64,000 nt of DNA from RUG13409 sp045616985 (GTDB taxonomy: Bacteria; Bacillota; Clostridia; Peptostreptococcales; Anaerovoracaceae), in NCBI GenBank assembly GCA_045616985.1, contig JAZLHU010000051.1:5984-69983 (forward strand). Direction: 5' to 3'. A program made the position numbers and the translations under genes. This document shows, in pieces, positions 34,997-44,800 of this stretch; the first letter of the stretch is position 1; each line of letters begins with the position of its first letter. Below the pieces are notes generated by a model that did not search any database, was not told the DNA's origin, and worked only from the letters and a program-made list of their open reading frames with translations.

Positions 34997-35919
34997 AAAA
35001 ACTAATTTGTATTTGTTTCAGTTTAATATTGGTGCTTTTGTGCGCGGGCCCGTGCTTTGCGGAGGTATATATTTATTCTCCGGACGGAGAGCTTCTTGAC
35101 GGAAATACCGGAACATCATCAACAAAAATTCAGCTTGAAAGCACATGCTACTATGACAAACCGAATAAGAGGTATGTGTACTCAACGGATATTTCTCCTG
35201 ATGCAAAGGTTGAATCATCCGTTTACAGCGGAATGATGGTAAGAGATTTCGTTGAGCTGATAATCGACCCTGCTGCAAATGTCGAGGTTTTCAGAGACGG
35301 ACAGCCTGTAGATTCTTCGGAATTTCCATACCTCACAATCCCCGGTGCTTACGTTGTAAGAAATCGTGCAACAGACAGAGAGGTATTGTCCTTTACTATT
35401 GTAAATGAAATTACGGGAGCAGTTAATTCATATAAGCTTCCCTCCCTGTTCTATTATTCATCTGCAAATTACGAGGGTGAGGCTGTTCCGACTGATTTTA
35501 ATTCCGTCAGCTTTGATAAGGATGGTTGGTACACTCTCACATACAGATCATCGATTGTTGATGCTGAATATTCACTTAGCGTAGTAATAGATCACACATA
35601 TCCCGAGCTTGAGATTATCGGTGTTGAAAATGATGTTGCCAACGGCCCTGTAAGCTTTGGTCCCACAGAAGAAGGTTCAAGCCTGACACTTACCTTAAAT
35701 GGTGAGCCTTTGGATTTCTACAAAGACGACATCCTTAAACAGGCCGGAAAATATGTGGTTAAATATACAGACCGTGCAGGAAATACCAGCTCTTATTATT
35801 TCACAATGAACATCTTTCTTGATGGCGGAGCATGGATATTTGTCGGCATGGCCGCTGCAATAATTATTGCAGTAGTTGTTTATATGATTCATTGTAAAAA
35901 ACATACACGTGTAAGATAA
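34993..35919 (+). CDS. Secreted membrane-anchored protein, 308 residues, unknown
   Basis: Signal peptide about 1-23 (LLCAGPCFAEVY), an extracellular beta-rich region (about 24-270) and a C-terminal membrane helix (about 277-300, WIFVGMAAAIIIAVVVYMI) followed by basic residues KKHTRVR, giving an outside-facing protein with a cytoplasmic stop-transfer tail. The stretch LTLNGEPLDFYKDDIL...AGKYVVKYTDRAGNTSSYYF (about 232-268) resembles bacterial Ig-like repeats that end in the GNxS/TxYxF pattern. Four-base overlap with VirD4 implies coupled translation. Probably an external part of the channel, by context only. Confidence 0.75.
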   Translation: MKKLICICFSLILVLLCAGPCFAEVYIYSPDGELLDGNTGTSSTKIQLESTCYYDKPNKRYVYSTDISPDAKVESSVYSGMMVRDFVELIIDPAANVEVFRDGQPVDSSEFPYLTIPGAYVVRNRATDREVLSFTIVNEITGAVNSYKLPSLFYYSSANYEGEAVPTDFNSVSFDKDGWYTLTYRSSIVDAEYSLSVVIDHTYPELEIIGVENDVANGPVSFGPTEEGSSLTLTLNGEPLDFYKDDILKQAGKYVVKYTDRAGNTSSYYFTMNIFLDGGAWIFVGMAAAIIIAVVVYMIHCKKHTRVR

Positions 35920-35938
35920 AGAAAGGAGGGAAAAACAT

Positions 35939-37900
35939 ATGTCAGCGATTATTCTTCTTGGCGTATTGATGATCTTCATAGAAAAGATTCTGTTTGCAAT
36001 AGAAGCTTTGCTTTGTAGGATTGTTGATATTTTATACGATGCTTTCGAGATGTTTGCCGGAATCACGCCGGTTACATACGAAGGGAAAAATACATATTTT
36101 TTAGATGTTTTTTTCTCCAATAAGGTTGTTTCCACAGTATATTGGGGCATGGCCTGCATAGGCTTTGTTATGATATTCGGCTTTGCCATTGCTTCTATGG
36201 TCAGAAAGATGTTCGACCATACAGGAGAAAAGGTTAAGGCCACATACGGCATGATACTTTTGAATGCATTTAAGGCTTTCCTGATTATCCTGCTTTTGAC
36301 CGCCATTGTCAGCGCTACGATCAGCGCTACCGGTGTACTTCTGCAGCGAGTCGATTTTCTGTTTGACAACGCGGAGGATATGGCAAACCCCAGCCGCATA
36401 GTCTTTGGTGACGATGATTTTGCAACCATGTTCCGGATATTTGATACCATCGGAAACTATTCTCTTAATCCGTCCTATGACAGCAGGTTTAATATAAACT
36501 CGTGCTTTAATGCCATACGCTATGATATGCAGCTTCTGGATAAGAAGGGGGCTTTCAATTTCTCATATACGGCACCCGAGGCAAGCGAGTATCAAAATAA
36601 CAGCAGCTGGCAGTATGCACTCCTTCGGGTATTTACTGCACATGATATATACGAAGAAATGCCGATAGATGCATACGACGAGAATGTTATGCAGGCAATT
36701 CAGAATTGTATGTATCAGATAAAAACAAATAAAGAATTCAAACCTCTTGCTGCTTACAGCGAGCCGGGTTATACAGATAATTTCGGAACAACTCTGGGAA
36801 GAACGATTATGCTTTCCTGCTCCTTCGAATGTGCAAAAAACAGCAAATACAATAAGGATCCTTCCGTTGTAGACGGCTTAAGACGTCCTTACTATGTTGG
36901 GGATAAGAACGTATTCTCATACGATCAGATGTCCGAGGACTTTGACATAGGGCTCTTCTCCTGGAACCATGTTGTCTGTCTGTTTGTTGCAATTATTATT
37001 ATTATTGAAATGGCAAAGATTCTTATCAATGCCACCGCAAGAGTATTCAATATAATATTGCTGTACCTTACGGCGCCTGCCTTTGTTGCGGTAATGCCGC
37101 TTGATGACGGCGGAAAATTCAAGCAATGGACAACGGCATTCGTAATACAGAGTCTTTCCATTTTCGGTTCGCTCTTTGCCGTAAGACTTATCATGATATT
37201 TATTCCTATTATCTTAAGTCCGCAGCTTATTCTTTTCAAAGTTCCTATTGCAAATATGTTTGCAAAGCTTGCATTTATAATCGGAATTTGCATCACAGCT
37301 GCCAAAGCCAGCGGAATGATCAGCGGTATTCTGGCAGACAATGCAGGATATCAATCCATTATGGCAGGCCAGGTTGCAGACGGTGTTGTAGGAAGAGCAA
37401 CGGCACTGGCAGGAAGAGCAGTTGTCGGCGCAGCAAAGCTTGGGTTCAAGGTCGGTACAAAAGCTTTAAGCGGTGTCGGATATGCAGCAGGAGTTTCCCA
37501 AAAACTCGATAAAGCCGGTGAAGGCATAAAGAATATGGGCCAATCCATCAAGGACAAGGGCCTTAAGGGTGCCTATAAGAGCGGCTTTACAACAAAAGAG
37601 CAGGACGACAAGAAGAAACAAGAGCTGAAAGAAGAAGCAAAGGAAAGAGATACAAAAGAATTCAGGGGTGCTATCCTTGATTTTATGGGCAATATGAGCG
37701 GCGGCGGAGGCCCAAAAGGCGGTGGCCAGGGCGGCAATCAGCAAGGTAGCGAAAACGAATCCGATCCGCAGTCGCAACAGAGTAAGAATTTCACCAATCT
37801 TTTTGGTCCTGATCCAAAACAGCAAGGCGGCAGTGGTTCCGGTTCCAAGGTTGCAAAAGCGCCTCCTGTAACCAATTTATCAAATAAGGTCGGAAAGTAA
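35939..37900 (+). CDS. VirB6/TrbL-like polytopic channel protein (Mbov_0396-type)
   Basis: 653 residues; excellent AAAGGAGG. Membrane helices around residues 2-25, 62-85, 95-125, 340-362, 365-385, 400-430 and 438-455; a large external loop (about 130-335) separates the N- and C-terminal sets. The LYLTAPAFVAVMPLDDGGKFKQW motif after a helix is characteristic of the VirB6-like proteins of Gram-positive and mycoplasma conjugative elements. The last 180 residues are soluble, with a Lys/Glu segment then a Gly/Gln/Ser-rich tail (GGGGPKGGGQGGNQQG). It forms part of the inner-membrane channel. Confidence 0.8.
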   Translation: MSAIILLGVLMIFIEKILFAIEALLCRIVDILYDAFEMFAGITPVTYEGKNTYFLDVFFSNKVVSTVYWGMACIGFVMIFGFAIASMVRKMFDHTGEKVKATYGMILLNAFKAFLIILLLTAIVSATISATGVLLQRVDFLFDNAEDMANPSRIVFGDDDFATMFRIFDTIGNYSLNPSYDSRFNINSCFNAIRYDMQLLDKKGAFNFSYTAPEASEYQNNSSWQYALLRVFTAHDIYEEMPIDAYDENVMQAIQNCMYQIKTNKEFKPLAAYSEPGYTDNFGTTLGRTIMLSCSFECAKNSKYNKDPSVVDGLRRPYYVGDKNVFSYDQMSEDFDIGLFSWNHVVCLFVAIIIIIEMAKILINATARVFNIILLYLTAPAFVAVMPLDDGGKFKQWTTAFVIQSLSIFGSLFAVRLIMIFIPIILSPQLILFKVPIANMFAKLAFIIGICITAAKASGMISGILADNAGYQSIMAGQVADGVVGRATALAGRAVVGAAKLGFKVGTKALSGVGYAAGVSQKLDKAGEGIKNMGQSIKDKGLKGAYKSGFTTKEQDDKKKQELKEEAKERDTKEFRGAILDFMGNMSGGGGPKGGGQGGNQQGSENESDPQSQQSKNFTNLFGPDPKQQGGSGSGSKVAKAPPVTNLSNKVGK

Positions 37901-37938
37901 ACAGTGATTAAATCAAGTGCATTTTAAGGAATATTGAT

Positions 37939-40900
37939 ATGAGAATCATTCCGGGTAATACAAAAGTTCAGATAGAAATCTTTAAGGGCGTAGGCCTGTG
38001 GGATCTTTTTATAGCTGCAATAGGCGCAATAATGCTTACCCTTATCTTGGTTTCTACACTTCCGTTTAAGTATGTATTTGCGGTGATCCATTTTTTCATT
38101 GTGGCCTTGCTGCTTATACGGCTTGACAAAGAACCGAACTATCTTTATCTGCTCCATATAATCAGACACTTTGCATTCAGCAGAAGGTTTGAAAGAACGG
38201 ATAAGGATGAAGTTCTCTTTGACATTGCAGACAGAGGTGAAAACGAAGTAGCTTTTGATGAAATCTTCAAGGAAGAAAAAGAGCCGGAAGAGGAAGAGAT
38301 TATTGAAACGGCTGCCGAAAGGAAAGAACGTTTAAAAAGAGAAAAAGAAGAATATAAAAGAGATACAAAGCTTTTAAAGAGCAAAAAGCTTACCAAAGAG
38401 GAAGAGGACGCAATTTGGCTTAAGCGTGCAAAACAGTCCGAGGCAAACAAAGCACAAAAAAAGACAGCAGCAAATAAAAACAAAAAGAAGAAACAGGTTT
38501 GGGAAGAGATGGAAGACCTTAATGCCTTTACCGGCATTAAGGATGGTTTTATTGAATACGGAAGACATTATTATGGTGTCGCTTTGGAAATTGACAGCGT
38601 TGAGTTCAGATTCTTCAGCGAATTTCGAAAGACCAATTCCATCGAGAACGGACTCGGTTCTGTTTTTCGCGGATTAAAATCAGATTATTCTGCAAACCTT
38701 ATTAAGATTGAAAGACCTGTAAGCTATGAAGAGCATCTGCGGCAGGAAAATGAAAAATTGGAACGCCAAAGGCGTGCCTTCGAGCATGGCTTAATTAACG
38801 AAGAAGAATTAAAGGCAAGAATAGCAATTATATACGACAGAATATACGAGCTCAGCGATTACAAGGATAAATCAAGAGTGGTTATTCCGTTCTATTACCT
38901 TGTATTCTTCGACAGTGACAAACAGCAGCTCGATTTTGCCATAGATTTTACTATAGACATGCTGCGTTCGGGAGAAATAAAGGCAAAACGTCTTAATGAC
39001 AAAGAGCTTGCACTCTTCTTAAAGTACTCTAACCAAATTGATTTTGACGAAAACGATATAGAAAAAATTCGCCCGGAGGATTATACAAAATGGGCTATGC
39101 CGGAAAAGACAGAGTTTACCATGAGACATGCTTTGGTAAACGGAATGACAACGCACAACTTCAGGGTTACAAACTATCCGGTTACTGTTAATGATGCCTG
39201 GCTTGCCACCCTTATGAGTTATCCTGCAGTTAAGGTTATGGTAAAGTTTAAGCCGATGGACAGCGGAAAGGCCATAATTGCCATCGATAAATCTTTGGCG
39301 GAGCTGCGTGCAACCGTTGCATCTGCCAAAACAGATTCTGCAGCATTGGAAGCCCAGACGCACTTAGAAACCCTGCAGATGCTGCTCTCTTCGCTTCAGG
39401 GAGATAATGAAACCCTGCTGAACACAAATATTTATGTTACTGCTTATGATGCCGTGCTGACAGATGAAAATCCTAAGTACGAGAATCTAAAGTACGATAC
39501 CGTTCGTGCACGCATAGCAAATATGAAGAAGCTGCTCAGAAGAGCATGGTCTGAGGCGGGCTTCAGGCTCAATAATATGGAATTCAACCAGGCCACTGCA
39601 TACATTGGCTCTCAGGTTTCAGGTTATGACCCCATGGAAAAGGACGGAAGAGGCATTCCGAGCAACTCCGTTGCCGCTTGTTATCCATGGGTATTCCCAT
39701 TTGTTATGGATGAAAACGGAAACAAGATGGGCAACAGCGATGGTGTGCCTGTATTTGTCGATTTCTTTAAGAGAAATTCCGAAAGAGTCAACTCCAACAT
39801 GGTTATTGTCGGAAAGTCAGGTTCCGGTAAATCCTATGCCACAAAGGCCCTTCTTTCCAACCTTGCAGCAGACGGCGCAAAGATCTTTATCTTAGACCCT
39901 GAAGATGAATATACGGATCTTTCCAGAAATCTTCACGGTAAGTTTATCAATGTTGCAAATGCCCAATACGGAAGACTTAATCCTTTCCATATCATCACCA
40001 ATCTTGATGATGATGAGGATGTGGGAAATGACTCTGCAGGCAACAGCTATGCAACTCACCTGCAGTTCCTTGAAGAATTCTTTAAGCAGATTCTTCCTGA
40101 TTGTGACAGAGATTCACTTGAATACTTAAATGCCCTTATTGACAGAATCTATGCTACAAAGGGCATAACACAATATACGGATTTCTCAAAGCTTAAACCG
40201 GAAGATTATCCGATATTCGACGATCTTTACGACGAGATATTAAAGGAATTCCAGCGTGTAGACAGCGAATACATCAGAGGTCTTTTAAGAACTTTGATGA
40301 ACTACATTTCGAAATTCTCCGAAGGCGGAAGAAATGCAGTTATCTGGAACGGACCATCAAGCATTACAACCGAAGAAAACTTTACTGTATTTAACTTCCA
40401 GACTCTGCTTGCCAACAGAAATACGACTGTTGCCAATGCTCAGATGCTCCTGGTGCTTAAGTATATTGATAATGAAATAATCAAAAACAGAGACTACAAC
40501 GAAAGGTACGGACTCGACAGAAAGATTGTTGTAGTTATAGACGAAGCCCATGTATTTATTGATACGAAGTATCCTGTTGCTTTGGACTTTATGTTCCAGC
40601 TTGCAAAGCGTATCAGAAAGTACAATGGTATGCAGATTGTAATTACGCAGAACATAAAAGACTTTGTCGGAACGGAAGAGATTGCAAGAAAGTCCACTGC
40701 AATCATCAATGCCTGCCAGTACTCGTTTATTTTCTCGCTTGCTCCAAACGATATGGACGACCTTTGCAAGCTCTATGACAAGGCCGGCGGAATTAATGAA
40801 AACGAACAGGAGCAAATAGTTCAGGCTCCCAGAGGAAGAGCATTTGTTGTAATGAGCCCAAGCTCAAGAACAAACATCAAGATTACCGTTCCTCCTGATG

Positions 40901-41817
40901 TAAAAGACCTCTTCAGCGATCCGAATTACGAAAACAAATACTTCACCGGAGAAGGCGGAGAAGAAAACTGGGCAGACTACATAGGAGATTCTCTTAAGCT
41001 TCGCGCCGAGAATCTTGCCGAAATAGGTATTGAGGAAGAAAAGCAGGAGGCAGTTGAGGAAATAAACTCTCACGTTGGACTCAGCTTCAGCGAAATCTCC
41101 TTCAGTGAGTATGATGCTCAGCAGAAGATGGAAGCAGAAGAAGCAAAAGCTGAAGTTTCTGAAATTGATATGGGCGGCCTTAGTCTTTCGGAAATGCTCT
41201 CCGATGCAAACGATGCTTTAGCACCGGCAACCAAGGTAATTATTCCCGCTCCCGTGGAGGTCCCGGCAGCGCCTTCAAAGACGGAAGAGCTTTTGGCAGA
41301 GCTTACCTTAAAGCTCGGAACCGAATCCATTGCCAACGAAATAAAGAAGGCGGTAAGAGAAGAGCTTGATAAGGAAATCCTTACAAGACCTGCTGTGGCA
41401 GCAGCTTCTGCGGAAGCCCCGCTGCCGGCTTCAGAACCTGCAGCAGAAGACCTTGATCTTGATTCGCTCTTCAATCTTACGGATACACCGGAGGAAAGCA
41501 CAGAAGAAACAAGCCGGCCGCTCGGAAGCATATTCGACTTTGCCGGTATCGACGATACTTCAGTTATTGATGATGACAAGGTTGAGGCTGAAATCGAACA
41601 GGAAGCTGCATTTGATGAAGACGACGAATTCATCGTTGGCGGCTCTGATGACGATGAAGACGGTGAATTCGATGTTATGGGCTTCCTTGCTCAGCAGGCC
41701 GCAGAAATCGAAGTTGATGAAAATGACACCTCTGTTGATGAATTTATAAACAGTAGTGAAACAGTTCTTGATGTAACATTAGAGCAGTTAGCAGCTTATA
41801 ACAAGAAGAGAAAATAG
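37939..41817 (+). CDS. PrgI-VirB4 fusion ATPase with acidic C-terminal tail
   Basis: 1292 residues. N-terminal PrgI-like part with two membrane helices (about 20-38 and 42-60), a charged Lys/Glu coiled linker (about 95-180), then the VirB4/TraE ATPase: Walker A VIVGKSGSGKSYATK (about 622-636), Walker B KIVVVIDEAHVFID (about 862-875), and the MQIVITQNIKDFVGTEE motif. VirB4 powers assembly and transport in all type IV systems; PrgI fusion is typical of Gram-positive elements (Mbov_0397-type). The last roughly 230 residues (1060-1292) are very acidic and Ala/Ser/Glu/Asp-rich, low complexity, unusual for VirB4. Confidence 0.9.
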   Translation: MRIIPGNTKVQIEIFKGVGLWDLFIAAIGAIMLTLILVSTLPFKYVFAVIHFFIVALLLIRLDKEPNYLYLLHIIRHFAFSRRFERTDKDEVLFDIADRGENEVAFDEIFKEEKEPEEEEIIETAAERKERLKREKEEYKRDTKLLKSKKLTKEEEDAIWLKRAKQSEANKAQKKTAANKNKKKKQVWEEMEDLNAFTGIKDGFIEYGRHYYGVALEIDSVEFRFFSEFRKTNSIENGLGSVFRGLKSDYSANLIKIERPVSYEEHLRQENEKLERQRRAFEHGLINEEELKARIAIIYDRIYELSDYKDKSRVVIPFYYLVFFDSDKQQLDFAIDFTIDMLRSGEIKAKRLNDKELALFLKYSNQIDFDENDIEKIRPEDYTKWAMPEKTEFTMRHALVNGMTTHNFRVTNYPVTVNDAWLATLMSYPAVKVMVKFKPMDSGKAIIAIDKSLAELRATVASAKTDSAALEAQTHLETLQMLLSSLQGDNETLLNTNIYVTAYDAVLTDENPKYENLKYDTVRARIANMKKLLRRAWSEAGFRLNNMEFNQATAYIGSQVSGYDPMEKDGRGIPSNSVAACYPWVFPFVMDENGNKMGNSDGVPVFVDFFKRNSERVNSNMVIVGKSGSGKSYATKALLSNLAADGAKIFILDPEDEYTDLSRNLHGKFINVANAQYGRLNPFHIITNLDDDEDVGNDSAGNSYATHLQFLEEFFKQILPDCDRDSLEYLNALIDRIYATKGITQYTDFSKLKPEDYPIFDDLYDEILKEFQRVDSEYIRGLLRTLMNYISKFSEGGRNAVIWNGPSSITTEENFTVFNFQTLLANRNTTVANAQMLLVLKYIDNEIIKNRDYNERYGLDRKIVVVIDEAHVFIDTKYPVALDFMFQLAKRIRKYNGMQIVITQNIKDFVGTEEIARKSTAIINACQYSFIFSLAPNDMDDLCKLYDKAGGINENEQEQIVQAPRGRAFVVMSPSSRTNIKITVPPDVKDLFSDPNYENKYFTGEGGEENWADYIGDSLKLRAENLAEIGIEEEKQEAVEEINSHVGLSFSEISFSEYDAQQKMEAEEAKAEVSEIDMGGLSLSEMLSDANDALAPATKVIIPAPVEVPAAPSKTEELLAELTLKLGTESIANEIKKAVREELDKEILTRPAVAAASAEAPLPASEPAAEDLDLDSLFNLTDTPEESTEETSRPLGSIFDFAGIDDTSVIDDDKVEAEIEQEAAFDEDDEFIVGGSDDDEDGEFDVMGFLAQQAAEIEVDENDTSVDEFINSSETVLDVTLEQLAAYNKKRK

Positions 41818-41843
41818 TTTATCAGTACATAAGTAGAATAAAG

Positions 41844-44800
41844 ATGAAAAGATTCTTAAAAAGATTTACAACTTTATTATTGATTTTCGTAATGCTTTTG
41901 GAGATTGCTCCGCTAAGCGTCTTTGCAAGCGGTGGTGGCAGTTCGTCGCCCGCTACTCCGAGTGTAAATCACAACGCGGTAAATACAACCACTACAAAAG
42001 ATACACTTCCTGGTACTCCGGGCTATTTTACAAGCGGTCATGTCGGAAGAAGCGAAGATACGGCTAATATGCAGTCGTATATTTTGGCTGTTTCCCTGGG
42101 GCTTAAACAGGATGTGGAAATTGACAGCGTAATCATTTCGTATTATACAGACGCAGATAACGAAAAAAACGGTACCCCGTTCCATCAGGTTCTTGAGGTT
42201 AACAGAGTTGAGGGTGATGCGGGGATAAATGCTGCCATTTTAGAGGGCGTGAATGCCATCTATGATACCTCTCAGAACTGGCCTTTCTACGGCAGTAAAT
42301 ATGCAACCTTCAGAAGTCTTGTGGGAGACGGAACCTCCGCAAGTTCAAGCTACTACACTTTTAACAATACCAGATATCGCAAAAACTTCTCCAATTATGC
42401 AGCTTGGGCAAAAAGTCTTGTTCCGGATGTTGATACAAGCAAGTTCCCAAGCGCTGCCGAAAAATACGGAGTGTCTTTTCCGGCTTTCAGTACTGAATAT
42501 ATAAGATTCAGACTTGAGTACAATCTCTATACATTGGTATCAGTAGAATTTATTGTGTCTAAGACAGAAGGTCCGGGCTTATCGGGCGAATTTGCCATAA
42601 ACGGCTGGTCGCTATTTAAAGAGGCGACAAGTAAGAGTAACGGAAAGACTGTCAGTGCAGGTCTTTCTGCAACCAACTATGCTTTTATTTCTGATAGATT
42701 AGGTCTTACCTTCAGCGGAACGCCGCTTGGTAAAAGCACAGACATTGCAAATACAAAGACAAACACCGGTGTTGTTGTAACCAAAAACAGCTCCATAAAA
42801 TACTTTAATAAGTATGCAAAGGTTATGCCTGTTGATAAACTGGATAGTAAAGAAGAATTTCCGAATTCAAAAGACTACGATATCTACAGAACAGATACTC
42901 TGGACGGAAATCTTATAACCTTATGCTGCACTTGCACTCCGGAACTTCTTACTGATGTAAGCGCTCCTGTTCTTGAAATTTATAATTTTGAGATTGCTCT
43001 TGCGGATGTTTATGAGGGCGGAATTGAGGGCTTTAACGTTGTTAAAGGCCTTGGAGAAGCAGGCAATCCTTTAAATCTGCACGATATGCTTACTGCAAAC
43101 ATAGAATATGTGGACTCCTACGGAATATTGCAGACTGTCTCTGTTCCGGTTATTTCCAATGCGCTTTTGGAATATGGCATACCTGTTGATGCAAATCTCA
43201 GCCAGGCATTTGTAGATGCAGTCAAAAACGGACAATATGTAAGCTTTGCTCAGCAGGGCGATAAGCTCTACTTCTCGGTTGAATTTCCGGGAATTCAGAA
43301 GATTAATGCCGTAAATTTGTCGTATTTTAACCCTGTAAGCTTAAACGATCAGGTTGCAATTTCCAGCATCGCAATCTATAGCAATGGCGAAATGCCGAAT
43401 GTGATTAAACAAAAGCTCCATGAATTAGAAAGTGCTTGGGCTAACTCAGTCAATGAACGCAATGAAGCTGAAGACAGAGCTGAAAGATATTATATGAGTC
43501 ATTACAGAATAGGGCGTCAAACTTATAGTAGAGAGCAATTGGCTGAAAGGGATTTTGGGTACAGAAGCTGGCTTGAGGATGTAGAGAGGCTTCGTGCAGA
43601 GGTCGAAAGCAAGAAGTTGGCTATGGAAACTTTTGAGAGAGCTGTCGGCGGTATGGCGAAGAAAGAGGATTCCCACAATCAGGTTGCAAGAAGAGATTTA
43701 TATGTAAAAGAGCCCGGCGAGATTATTTCAATGGACATAGGCAAAAACTTTATGCTTTATCTCAGCACAAATCCGGAAAACATTTGGCTGGATAACGGAA
43801 CCCTGGAATACAGATTCGAAATGAAGGATGTTTCCGACATTCCTTCGGAAAACCAGGCAATACCGAATCGTATTGATGTTAATGATATGTACCTTGTAAG
43901 TCTTACTGCCTCAAACATCGGCGTTGCATCGACTGTTGACGATTTGTACTTTAGCCTTGAATATATTGATAATCAGGATAATAAACAGGAAACCTCGGAA
44001 ATTCTTGTCCAGGAAGCAGCTCAGGAATTTGCAGGCTATGTTGCCGGTGTTGTAACAAAGGATACAAAAGGTGTAACAGGCGTAAAGGTAAATACTGCAG
44101 TTGATGTTGCCTACTATTACGGAATGAACCACGGCAACACCATGCAGTTCCTTGTAAGGGCAAAGAATGCCAAGCAGTTTACTGCAGCCAACTTCAGAAT
44201 GGGCGACGGGGAAGACGAATGGCAGATGAATCATATGACCATAACAAGACTTGAGTCATACGGTAAGCGTCAATTTATAAAGCTGAATGCAACAGATTAT
44301 ACATCCGTCACGGATACAGGTGAGGTTGATTTTTCATTAAATCATACATACAAGAGAGACGTAAAAGGTCAGCTTTTAAACGATGTTGACATTGTAATGC
44401 TGCTCCAAAGAAAGGGAGAAGGCCGCATAGATCTTATTAAGGGCTCAACAGAGACAAAAGAAGAAAAGCGCGAGAATTACGAAGAATACGAATACTCAAT
44501 GACCTACGAAATGGCAACATCAGACCTTAAGTTTGATACGGCAGTTCAGCAATATGAAGTAAGGGTTAAGGTTGCTCCAAACTCCAGTAACTCTGTTGTA
44601 TCCGATAACAGCGGATCGAACAATATGTTCTACTTCCAGCTTGTATTTAAGAACGGCAAGAAGTCAGGATATGTTCTTGCAAATAAACAGCTGTCTTCGG
44701 ACGGCTTCAGATCCGGCGTAACGGAGAGCTTCATCATCAGCACAAATACAGACTGCGGAGATGTTTCTGCCGTTTACGTTATTGCCGATGATATTTCAAG

